A stretch of 6,737 nucleotides of DNA from an uncultured Actinomyces sp. (GCA_902773415.1 CACYEE010000205.1:1-6737); one strand, 5' to 3'. Shown: positions 1 to 6,737, counted from the stretch's first letter. The notes: generated by a model from the sequence alone, not told the origin. Translations and numbers: made by a program.

Positions 1-557
1 CCCACCCCACACGGAGCAAACCACCCAACCCACGTACCAACAAAAACCCGACAGGAGCCCAGGCGCGGGGCCTTGTTCGTTTCTTTCGGTGCCCGGCCCG
101 TGCCCTGAAACGGTGCCTGTGAGGGAATCCGAACAGCTTTTGGCGTAGGGGCTCGATGGGGGCGGCCTTGCAGGAGTTCTTTCGGCATGAATTCGCGCGT
201 GCCCTAGCCGCGCTTGTCGAACCTGAACTCGTCTTCCTTGAGATGGGGCGGAGGTTTTCCTTCAATGCTCCCGGTGTCTTATGAGGCGGTTTTGGGCGCA
301 GTTCCGGAAATCTTCGACCGTGGTGGTGCGGTTGCGACGCTGCTCTCCTGTGCGAACTCGTCCTCTTCATGGCAGGCCTCGAAGCGGCGGCGCAATCTCC
401 GGTCGCCCATTGCGTCGCAGGAGGGGAAGCCGTCGGTGCTCGATGGTTGTCGCTTCGCCTGCTTTTCCGGCTCTCTTTTGCTCCCTTGGACTTCCTGGTC
501 AAATCCGGGGAGCCTCGCATTTGCGAGATGGGCAAGCAACGACTGGGGCGGCTTGAA
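1..557. other. Gene-poor left flank without a credible intact gene
   Basis: No open frame here looks like a real protein. The longest plus-strand frame (214-567) would need a TTG start, has serine/tryptophan-rich low-quality composition and matches no family I know. The minus strand gives short family-like scraps broken by stops and frame changes: a CP-x3-C scrap near 510-540 and a transposase-like tail at 204-278. The stretch is best read as decayed DNA, perhaps from an old insertion element, followed by the control region of the ATPase gene. Bases 1-180 contain several G+C-rich self-complementary patches. For example, read on the minus strand, CCCG pairs with CGGG around 48-70 and is followed by a T-run. 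None is a convincing terminator. Confidence 0.5.
204..278 (-). pseudogene. Possible C-terminal relic of a transposase
   Basis: Read on the minus strand, this 24-codon fragment ends HLKEDEFRFDKRG followed by TAG. The pattern HL-x-x-(D/E)EF-x-(F/Y)R(F/Y)-x-x-R is typical of the extreme C-terminus of DDE transposases of the IS1595/ISXO2-like group, where it follows the last catalytic glutamate. An in-frame TAA lies just upstream at 279-281. The adjacent frame reads TPGALKENLRP, which continues naturally into HLKEDEF, so a frameshift around 245-255 is likely. No DDE catalytic triad, terminal inverted repeat or target duplication can be seen, and the remaining transposase body is absent. The family name rests on a dozen residues only, so it could also be chance similarity. 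Confidence 0.27.
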
Positions 558-611
558 GGATAACTGAGTAGTAACTAGGGTAACTAGCTGATATAGTTAG
601 ACTAGTTATCC
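558..611. promoter_or_regulatory. AT-rich 37-bp palindromic operator/promoter upstream of the ATPase gene
   Basis: This island stands out from its G+C-rich surroundings. Two TAACTAG units at 572-578 and 581-587 (9-bp step) are mirrored by ATAGTTA at 593-599 and CTAGTTA at 602-608 (again a 9-bp step). All are centred on base 590, so 572-608 is an imperfect 37-bp palindrome. An outer perfect 8-bp pair, GGATAACT at 558-565 and AGTTATCC at 604-611, overlaps it. A TATAGT hexamer at 592-597 could be a -10 element, which would put the start of transcription inside or just after the right arm. No good -35 is visible. Such symmetry is usual for a repressor site covering a promoter. As RNA it could fold into a long, A/U-rich hairpin 20 nt before the start codon. 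Which protein binds it is unknown. Confidence 0.6.
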
Positions 612-630
612 AGTTGGGAAAGGCGGTCGC

Positions 631-2460
631 ATGGATGGAAGCATTGGCGGAGGCAAAGATTCGCGACAGGAAGAGGCCGATGAACTTCGCCGGCAAATCG
701 CTTCCCTGCCGCGCGGCAGCATCAGCCACAAGAAGATCAAGGGAAAGTCCCAGCCGTACCTTCAATGGAGCGAAAACGGGAAAACCCGCAGTCGGTATCT
801 CAAGGCGGGCGAACGCGACGCAATCATTGCTGCCGTCGCCGAACGCAAAAGGCTGGAGGCGCGCCTTGCCGAACTGGCGAGCAGCCCTTCGCCCGAAATG
901 CCCAAACCGGTTCAAGGAGCGGCGTCGCTTCCAACGTCGGGCTACGAAACGAACGTCCTGACCGGTGGCGCTCTCGAACGCTTCGCCAGCCAGGTCAAGC
1001 CCTGGAAAGCCCGGGCGCTGCTCGAAGATGTCGAGGAGTACCTGCAGGCTCCGGGCGAGGTTCGGGTGATGGTTCTCTACGGCCTTCGGAGAACCGGCAA
1101 GTCCACGCTGATCCGTCAGGCCATCATGCGCATGTCACCCGAGGCGCGCACGCGTGCCGCATACGTTGCCATGACGCCCGCAGACACCCTTGCCGCCCTC
1201 GAGAGGGACCTCAGGAGGCTTTCGGAAGCCGGATGCGAATACGTCTTCGTCGACGAAGTGGCCATGCTCGACGATTTCGTCGCCTCGGCGTCGCTCTTCT
1301 CGGACATCTACGCCGCAATGGGAATCAAGGTGGTGCTTTCGGGAGGCGATTCCTTAGGATTCCTGTTGTCCAAGGACGAGCAGCTGTACGACCGTTGCCG
1401 CTTCGTGCATACCACCCGCATTCCCTTCCGCGAATTCGAAAGCGTGCTCGGAATCGGCGGCATCGACGAATTCATCCGATACGGCGGAACGATGAGCCTG
1501 GGCGGGGAGGACTATCGCCGTCGTTCCCCCTTCGCCTGCGCCGCCTCGGCCGGAGAATACGTCGACAGCGCCATTGCGAGAAACATCCGGCATTCGCTGA
1601 AGTGCCGCCAGGATGTCGGGCATGTGCGGCGCCTGCGCAACCTCGACGATACCGGCGAGCTGGCAAGCGCGATTGCTCGAATCGTCGAAGAACACAACCG
1701 TCATTTCGTAGCGCATGCGCTGACCAGGTGCTTCGTTTCGGGCGACCTTTCGATTTCGACGCGAAACCTTCGGGAGAATCCGGGCTTCCCGTCATATGTC
1801 CTCGACCGTATCGACGATTTCCGGATGACGCACAGGCTGCGCCTCATGCTTGAGATTCTCGAATCCCGCGAGCGCTCCGTTGCCGCCGATCCGGTTCTCG
1901 CCGCCGATATTTCCGAGTGTCTTCGGATGCTCGACGTGACGGTTCCGATCCGAATCGTCTCCGCAGCGTACTTCAACGCGGAGCGGCATCGCACGGCCAT
2001 CGCCCAGCCGGGCCTGAGATACGCGCAAGCCAAGGCTCTCGTCGAAGCGCTCGCCGACGACAATGCCTTCAGGGACGTGCCCTTGGCCGAACGCCATGCC
2101 CTCGTTCGCCGCGTTCTCGGCGAGGTGCGTGGGCGGATGCTTGAGGACATCGTTGTGCTTGAGACGGCTGCGGCGTTGCCCGATGCCGAGGTTTTCGTTC
2201 TCCAATTCGCGGTCGGAGAGTTCGGCATGGCCGTGTTCCGGCCCGAGAGCGCCTCCTGCGAACTCTACGCAATCGCGCATGCCAGCCAGGCCGACCCCGC
2301 TCAACGCCGCCACTTGCTTGATTCGGACAAGCTCGATCTCGCGGGAAGCCGCTACGGCGGCATCGCCAGGCGGTGCGTGCTCTATCGAGGCGAGGCCTGC
2401 GAAGCCGACGGCATCGCCTACGAGAACGTCGAGGACTACCTCAGGGGCCTTGCCGTCTGA
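631..2460 (+). CDS. AAA-type ATPase with DUF6788-like N-terminus and nuclease-like C-terminal domain
   Basis: This is an intact 609-residue cytosolic ATPase of the large group of stand-alone prokaryotic AAA/MNS ATPases (AAA_14 with DUF4143/DUF234-like tails). Residues 15-83 resemble the small DUF6788 domain: LPRGSISHKKIKG, then YLQWSENGK and a charged helix. The P-loop is GLRRTGKST at 151-159. Walker B is YVFVDE at 204-209, with acidic residues D208/E209. A sensor-1-like VVLSGGDS lies at 234-241. Residues 260-430 form the helical middle. Residues 495-609 look like the PD-(D/E)xK-type tail, but the expected acid and EIK motif reads FGMAVF and YAIAHA, so nuclease activity looks lost. The ATG is preceded by GGGAAAGG at 616-623, with 7 nt of spacing. 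The gene is single and convergent with the broken GHKL gene 36 bp downstream. Members of this group are common in accessory regions and their role is mostly unknown. The ATPase call is firm; the cellular role is not. Confidence 0.9.
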   Translation: MDGSIGGGKDSRQEEADELRRQIASLPRGSISHKKIKGKSQPYLQWSENGKTRSRYLKAGERDAIIAAVAERKRLEARLAELASSPSPEMPKPVQGAASLPTSGYETNVLTGGALERFASQVKPWKARALLEDVEEYLQAPGEVRVMVLYGLRRTGKSTLIRQAIMRMSPEARTRAAYVAMTPADTLAALERDLRRLSEAGCEYVFVDEVAMLDDFVASASLFSDIYAAMGIKVVLSGGDSLGFLLSKDEQLYDRCRFVHTTRIPFREFESVLGIGGIDEFIRYGGTMSLGGEDYRRRSPFACAASAGEYVDSAIARNIRHSLKCRQDVGHVRRLRNLDDTGELASAIARIVEEHNRHFVAHALTRCFVSGDLSISTRNLRENPGFPSYVLDRIDDFRMTHRLRLMLEILESRERSVAADPVLAADISECLRMLDVTVPIRIVSAAYFNAERHRTAIAQPGLRYAQAKALVEALADDNAFRDVPLAERHALVRRVLGEVRGRMLEDIVVLETAAALPDAEVFVLQFAVGEFGMAVFRPESASCELYAIAHASQADPAQRRHLLDSDKLDLAGSRYGGIARRCVLYRGEACEADGIAYENVEDYLRGLAV

Positions 2461-2496
2461 GCGTCGGGATGTGGGCGTTTGCGGGCACGTGCCGGC

Positions 2497-4845
2497 CTAC
2501 GTCGCCTCTTGAAGCCTGCGCCTTCGGGGGTGAACGGGCATCGAGGACGCAGTGTCGTTGACGGCGTTTTGCGCCACGCGCACGTACTCGTCTTCGCCGC
2601 GCTTTCGGCACCGGCTTCCATGCGACGACGAAGATGCCGTTGCGGTGGCGCGTCTTGATCGCTTCGAGCGTCTTGGCCGTCTTTCGTCTCGAATGGCGCA
2701 GCTGGACCGGAAGCGGAGGATAATCCATGTCGATCGAGAACACGAGGCCCTCGGAAACCGAGCCGCGGATGAGAATCGCCCAATCCGGCTCCATCCCCCG
2801 GAAGGCAGTCGGCGCGAACCTTCACCATGCGCGGCATCTGGCCTACCAGGCCCGGCCTCGTCCGGCGCCTTCGAGGCCGGTGTGCATGACTGCACGCGGA
2901 ACGGGCACGCGAAGCCCGGCCCGACACCGGGGCGTCCACGCTCAGCCCGCAATCGAATCCAACGCCCTCGCATGCCTTTGCCGGCAGGGGAGCGGTCAGC
3001 GTCGCCACCCCGGAGCGCAGCGCCAGACGCGAGGTTTCGGCCCCCTTTCCCGCAAGCGTCAGCGCGTACGTTCCCGGATTCGTCGCGCGCGTGAGGAAGG
3101 AATCGGCCGCGTCGGTGGAAAAACGCGCGCGAATCGGCGAATCCGCCTCGACGCCGAGCGGCGTCGGGCCGTCGTAGGAGAAAAACGTCGGCTCGGCTAG
3201 ACCCTTGAACCGTCCTGCGGTTCCGCCATCTGCGCGGGCGGGAAGCCCGGTCGTCTTTCCGCCCGCGGTCGAGGCGGGCGCGAGAAACTGCATGAGGTTC
3301 GCGCACCATCTTGCCCTGGGCGCGCGTCGTTCTTCACACCCTTGGATATTTCCACGTCGCGCCGCCGCTCGGCCGCGCCGGCAAGCGGTGGCGAATCGGC
3401 TAGCACCTTCTCCACCGCTGCCACGGCCCTGGCGAAGGACGAGCCCTCGCGAAGGCGATTCCGGCTCGGCATGAACAGCTGCTCGCGCAAGGCCGGGCGG
3501 ATGCCGGTGCAGTCGACCGTGGCCGGCAGGTGGTTTTCGAGAAAGGACATCCCGATTGCGTTCGTGGCGAAACGGCGCTTGCGGATCGTGCCCTGCCTCT
3601 GCCCGCCCTCGACAAAGGGATCCCTCGTGGTCCGCGCCGACGCCTCCCAGGTCCATGCGCAAGGCCTGCTGGTCGCCATGCATGTAGGCCTTGAGCGTCA
3701 GCGTCGCCCCTTGACCTTGAGCGCCGCCGAATCGGCGAACGACTCGCCCAGCCGAGATTTGCCTCTCCAGCGTGCGCACAAGCCTCGCGAATGCCGCATG
3801 TCCCGCCCTGCCCGCGCGAGCCCCGGAAGCAACGCATCGATTCGCCGCGCACAATCCCCGGTCGCCGGATTCTTCGCATGGGGAAGTTCCTGAATCTCCC
3901 ACATCCTGAGGGACATTCCGACGGAAATCGAATCGTAGCCCACGGTCTGCGTTTTCGCCCGCCACGACGGAAGCGCTTCGAGCGGTTCCGGGCCAAAGTT
4001 CGCAATCGAACCGTCGGGCAGGGCAAGATAGCGGAAATGGGACTGTTTCGTGCCGGGGCATTCGTTCTGAGCGAATTTGCGGACGATGGCAAAGCCCCAG
4101 CCGTTTTCGGCCGTGCCCTTGGCCGTGGAAGCGGAAAGCTCGGGCGTGCGCCGGGCGAGCGCGAGCTGGAGTCCAAGAGTGCCGCAAAACGGCAGGATTC
4201 CCGTGCCGCCCATGCTGAACCGGCCCCGAACAAACGGCACGCGCAGCTTGTTCGACGCGCCGGTGGACCGAATCGTCGCCGGCATGCTTGGCGGGGAGGG
4301 GAGCGGCCCTCGCCGTCGTCGCGGATCGAGACGGAAGGCGAGGCGCAATGGCGCGTTTCGGTGCCGGTGAAGGCGAGGACGAGGCGACGGCCAGCGCTCA
4401 GGCGGCGCAGCTCCTTCGGCGTCGGCAAGGACAGGTTCCCGTTGGCAATTCCGAAAACCGTTCGGCCATCGGCCGGGCTCGCCGGAGCGCGAGAGGCATC
4501 TTCAGGGTCGATGCCCTCGGCTGGGCAGGACCGCATCGACAGGGCATCGAGGGCGTTCGTGATCTTCTCGACGAGCGTCGCATCCGAATTCGGCTGCTGG
4601 TTTCCGATCCCTTTTGGGCGAATTTCGGCGGGGCCAGCACGCGGCGGAAGACGTCCCGGTGCTCGATGGCTGCCGGCTCAATGCTTTTATGCAGGCGCGG
4701 AGGGCGGGCGGGGCTTGAAGGCTTCGAGAAGCGAGGCCGAATCCGAGACTGATGGGATGGAGAGGAAGCGGGTGCGGCCCGAGGTCTGGGAAATGCCGGA
4801 GGAGGGCCGACCAATTGCAGAGTAGAGCCGAAATTGCAAAAGCAC
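2497..4845 (-). pseudogene. GHKL (Bergerat-fold) ATPase gene, about 780 codons, broken by about eleven frame changes
   Basis: No single frame encodes this protein, but consecutive minus-strand frames join into one recognisable large GHKL ATPase. The order of segments is: FLSIPSVSDSASLLEAF (before 4700); EHRDVFRRVLAPPKFAQKG (4690-4612); GIGNQQPNSDATLVEKITNA with the N-box, on to IRDDGEG (4612-4300); GASNKLRVPFV and the lid motif GRFSMGGTG (4295-3710); ATLTLKAYMHGDQQAL (3708-3630). Then come NAIGMSFLENHLPATVDCTG and REQLFMPSRNRLREG (3605-3330), a beta-rich stretch starting PTFFSYDGPTPLG (3300-2930), EPDWAILIRGSVSEGLVF (2794-2605), and a C-terminus ending RRRRLQEAT at TAG 2497-2499. The ATP-site motifs, the transducer-like region and the total length all fit a complete GHKL protein of the Hsp90/MutL/MORC fold. 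The switches are single-base and several fall at G or C runs. No clean ATG start is visible; GTG at 4845 is the outer in-frame candidate. Either the gene is recently dead or the sequence here is faulty. Confidence 0.8.
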
Positions 4846-4916
4846 GATGGAATTGGGGCGCCCTGTGCGGAATGCTGCGCTCTCAGCCTGATTTCGGAGA
4901 TTCGCGGACTCTGCCG

Positions 4917-6635
4917 TCAAAGTTTGGAGACCTCGTATCTGGCGGCGCGGCCGTTGCCGATGGGGGTGAGCTTGCCCGAGTCGACGAGCTTGCGGATTGC
5001 TCGGTAGGCCTGCTTTCGCGGCAGGCCCAGCCGTTCTGCGGCGTCGCGTGTCTTGAGGGTGCCTCCTTGGTTTCGGGCAATCTCGAGAATCTCGTGTTCG
5101 ATCGCGTTCCTTGTCGTTCTGGCGGTTTCGGCATTGACGCTGGAGGCGTCCGCTGGCGCGTCGAATATCGTGCGGTATCCCTCTTCGAGCGGGAGTGGTT
5201 GCGCGGCGATGAGGTTGCCTTCGGCAAGGGTGGCGACGGCGGCCGTCGCTTCGGAGTCTTTGAATCCGGTGCGTTCGCGGATGCCTCGAATCGAGATGCC
5301 GGGCTCGCGTCGGATGGCGGCGAGCGTGATCAGAGAGCGGATCGAGAGATTCGATCCCGTGTGCCTGCGGTACGAGTCGAGCAGGCCGACGAAGGGGACG
5401 TCGGGCCTTTCGCGCGGCATGAAGACGGTGACGTTCGTGTTCGTGCTTGACGAGTAGTCGGGCGCGGATCGTCCATAGGAGAGCAGTCCTTCGAATATCC
5501 GGTCGATGCCGCGGCCGGTTCGTTCGGCAAGACCGATTCTCTTCAGAGCGTCCATGAGGCACATGTTCCGGCCACGGGGTTCGACGGTGAGAAGATTCGT
5601 CAACGTTACCCCTTCGATGAATCCTCCAGGGCTTGAAACGCTCAGGCCTTCATCGGATACCAGGACGCGCACTCGTCCGAGCGTCGCGTAGTCTCGATGC
5701 CCGAAGGCGTTGACGAGGGCTTCCCGGAAAGCTTGAGGGTCGAATTCGGGAAGCGCGACGCGGACCATTCCGGCGTCGTATTCCCGTTCGGGGTTCCATG
5801 GCGTGAACAGGTTGTCGATCTGTTCGATCGTTGCGAGGAGCGGGCCCGAGAAATCGTGGTTGACCCGTACTTCGGTTCCTTTGAGGACCTGGAACGTGGC
5901 GCGGGCTGTGGGGATCGATCGTTCGATTGCTTCGGGAAAGCCGAGCAGCAGCAATCCGGTGACGGTCGGGACTTGCGTGCTTTCCGTAGGGGCGAGGAGC
6001 CTGAGGGAGGCCAGAAGGTCGACATCGGCAAGGTCGAGCAAAGGGGCGTCCGCGCTTCGATTGGAGCGCAGCAGCCTGCGAAGGCGTTCGATTTCATGGG
6101 GGTCGAGGTCGTCGATCGAGCAATCCGGCAAGGGCTGTGCGGAGAAGTCGTACTGCCTGACCGAAGACAGGCGCGAGACCATCTCGTACGGATACATCGG
6201 CACGCTTTCGGGGCTGCCATCCGCTTTCAGGCGCCTGCGCATCACGCGGCCGTCGCTCGATGCGACAAGCGTTGTCGATTTGGGGATTTCGATGCGGACA
6301 ACCGTCACGTCTGGTTGGGCCTCTGCAACGAACTGGAGGGTGGAAACGCGAACAGGGATGGAAGGGATGGTTCTGTTCGCGACAAGGGCGGCCATACGTG
6401 TGGCGTCGCTGTGGGTGCGATGTGCGCCGGTCGGGACGCCGTCATCTTCGACTCCGAGGTAGAGCGTGCCGCCTTCGGTGTTGGCAAGGCCGACAATCGT
6501 ATCGATGAGTTCCGAGGAGGAAAGGGGTTTCAGGTCGGATTTGAACTCGACGTCGAGGCTCTCATGTCGAGGCAGGATGGAACGGGGGTTTGCAGGCAAT
6601 GCCAAGCTCCTTTCGGCTTCGGTCTGGCTCTTCAT
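4917..6635 (-). CDS. AlbA_2 (Schlafen-like) regulator with HATPase_c_4 and winged-helix C-terminus
   Basis: This intact 572-residue cytosolic protein belongs to the family often annotated as ATP-binding/RecG-like transcriptional regulators. Residues 22-130 form the AlbA_2 domain: ESLDVEFKSDL, then ELIDTIVGLANTEGGTLYLGV, ending in a basic segment, VMRRRLK. Residues 170-300 are the linker typical of the family (LLLLGFP at 228-234). Residues 301-405 are the HATPase_c_4 region, with FREALVNAFGHRDY at 303-316 as N-box, SPGGF at 335-339 and GLAERTGRGIDRI at 368-380. Two winged-helix regions follow: about 434-480 (ISIRGIRERTGFKDSEATAA) and about 510-570 (TRDAAERLGLPRKQAYRAI). DNA binding is therefore expected; ATP use is uncertain in this family. 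ATG 6635 lacks a good Shine-Dalgarno. A TTG at 6599 has a better one and would remove 12 poorly conserved residues. The GHKL pseudogene starts about 70 bp downstream on the same strand. The phased repeats upstream suggest autoregulation. Confidence 0.9.
   Translation of the reverse strand: MKSQTEAERSLALPANPRSILPRHESLDVEFKSDLKPLSSSELIDTIVGLANTEGGTLYLGVEDDGVPTGAHRTHSDATRMAALVANRTIPSIPVRVSTLQFVAEAQPDVTVVRIEIPKSTTLVASSDGRVMRRRLKADGSPESVPMYPYEMVSRLSSVRQYDFSAQPLPDCSIDDLDPHEIERLRRLLRSNRSADAPLLDLADVDLLASLRLLAPTESTQVPTVTGLLLLGFPEAIERSIPTARATFQVLKGTEVRVNHDFSGPLLATIEQIDNLFTPWNPEREYDAGMVRVALPEFDPQAFREALVNAFGHRDYATLGRVRVLVSDEGLSVSSPGGFIEGVTLTNLLTVEPRGRNMCLMDALKRIGLAERTGRGIDRIFEGLLSYGRSAPDYSSSTNTNVTVFMPRERPDVPFVGLLDSYRRHTGSNLSIRSLITLAAIRREPGISIRGIRERTGFKDSEATAAVATLAEGNLIAAQPLPLEEGYRTIFDAPADASSVNAETARTTRNAIEHEILEIARNQGGTLKTRDAAERLGLPRKQAYRAIRKLVDSGKLTPIGNGRAARYEVSKL
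6607..6612 (-). promoter_or_regulatory. Internal Shine-Dalgarno supporting a TTG start for the AlbA_2 gene
   Basis: On the minus strand AAGGAG lies at 6612-6607, seven bases before an in-frame TTG at 6599-6597 (codon 13 of the longer frame). The upstream ATG at 6635 is preceded only by TCGGGTAGA, a weak match. Starting at TTG gives 560 residues, beginning MPANPRSIL and running straight into the AlbA_2 domain. I rate the TTG start at least as likely as the ATG. Confidence 0.45.
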
Positions 6636-6647
6636 TCTACCCGAAAA

Positions 6648-6707
6648 CGGAACATTTTCAGGACATATTGTCCTATAACTGAGATATTTGCAGGACAGAA
6701 TGTTCCG
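6648..6707. repeat. Outer 9-bp inverted repeat and 11-bp direct repeat within the operator array
   Basis: CGGAACATT at 6648-6656 and AATGTTCCG at 6699-6707 are perfect inverted copies 42 bp apart. They enclose the first palindrome and overlap the second. In addition, TTTTCAGGACA (6655-6665) is repeated directly as TTTGCAGGACA (6687-6697) with one mismatch. The conserved sequence therefore extends about six bases outside the GGACA half-site, which supports a real protein-binding unit rather than chance. Confidence 0.6.
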
Positions 6708-6737
6708 ATATTTGGCGGCATTCTAGACAGATGTCCC
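6648..6737. promoter_or_regulatory. Phased GGACA/TGTCC operator array upstream of the AlbA_2 gene
   Basis: Three inverted repeats occur at an exact 32-bp step. The first is AGGACATATTGTCCT (6660-6674), a perfect 15-bp palindrome. The second is GGACAGAATGTTCC (6693-6706), with one extra T in the right arm. The third is AGACAGATGTCC (6725-6736), with a 2-bp spacer, at the window edge. The left half-sites begin at 6661, 6693 and 6725. A step of 32 bp is close to three helical turns, so bound dimers would sit on one DNA face. On the minus strand TATAGG (6677-6672) could be a -10, with a poor -35 TTCTGT 17 bp upstream, which would place the promoter between the sites. The wHTH-bearing product of the downstream gene is the natural candidate regulator. 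The array may also serve a divergent gene outside the window. Confidence 0.6.

Noticed and set aside
214..567. 117-codon plus-strand frame before the ATPase gene
   Set aside because: It needs a TTG start, has no convincing ribosome-binding site and resembles no family. Its end overlaps the operator region.
2484..2493. Bidirectional terminator at the perfect palindrome GGCACGTGCC between the convergent genes
   Set aside because: The stem has only about three usable pairs around a tight loop, and there is no T-run on either side. A Rho-dependent or unseen terminator is as likely.
2436..4187. 583-codon open frame on the minus strand
   Set aside because: Only two stretches of it (about 3708-3630 and 3300-2930) are family-like. 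The rest is arginine/alanine/proline-rich shadow of the GHKL segments in other frames. G+C-rich DNA has few stops, so the length alone means little.
3791..4825. 344-codon open frame on the plus strand
   Set aside because: It lies antisense to the best-conserved GHKL segments, has biased R/A/G/P composition and no recognisable domain, and is an antisense shadow.
4846..4916. Terminator or promoter between the AlbA_2 gene and the GHKL gene
   Set aside because: No stable stem followed by a T-run and no clear -10/-35 pair could be found in this gap.
6693..6707. LexA (SOS) box
   Set aside because: The site resembles GAAC-N4-GTTC on one side, but the other arm is GGACA and the spacing is wrong. 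The neighbouring copies fit a GGACA-N3-TGTCC consensus instead.
6660..6737. CRISPR-like array suggested by the 32-bp period
   Set aside because: The conserved part is only about 11-15 bp and symmetric, the three copies are imperfect, and no cas genes are visible. Operators phased to helical turns explain it better.

Overview
The window is G+C-rich bacterial DNA with strongly GC-biased third codon positions. It looks like accessory (island) DNA and carries no core metabolic, rRNA or tRNA gene. The AAA ATPase with a short DUF6788-like N-terminal domain, next to an AlbA_2/RecG-like regulator, resembles genes I associate with anaerobic Actinomycetota such as Coriobacteriia. This assignment is an impression from memory; no taxonomic marker is present.

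Layout from left to right. Bases 1-557 hold no credible intact gene, only a possible transposase tail relic on the minus strand. Bases 558-611 are an AT-rich island built as a 37-bp imperfect palindrome, probably the control region of the next gene. Bases 631-2460 (+) encode an intact 609-residue ATPase with a perfect Walker A motif, a Walker B motif and a C-terminal nuclease-like domain whose catalytic residues appear to be missing. Bases 2497 to about 4845 (-) carry a large GHKL (Bergerat-fold) ATPase gene. Its protein can be followed end to end only by switching reading frame about eleven times. Bases 4917-6635 (-) encode an intact AlbA_2 (Schlafen-like) regulator with a RecG-related HATPase_c_4 domain and two winged-helix regions. 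Bases 6648-6737 contain inverted repeats of the GGACA/TGTCC type spaced exactly 32 bp apart, running off the window edge.

How the genes may work together: the AlbA_2 gene and the GHKL gene lie head-to-tail on the minus strand, about 70 bp apart, and may have formed one transcription unit driven from the repeat array. The wHTH-bearing AlbA_2 protein is the obvious candidate to bind that array. The AAA gene converges on them with a 36-bp gap and has its own operator. A defence or stress-response role is possible for the GHKL/AlbA_2 pair but is inference only. The main puzzle is that one gene is riddled with +/-1 frameshifts while both neighbours are intact.
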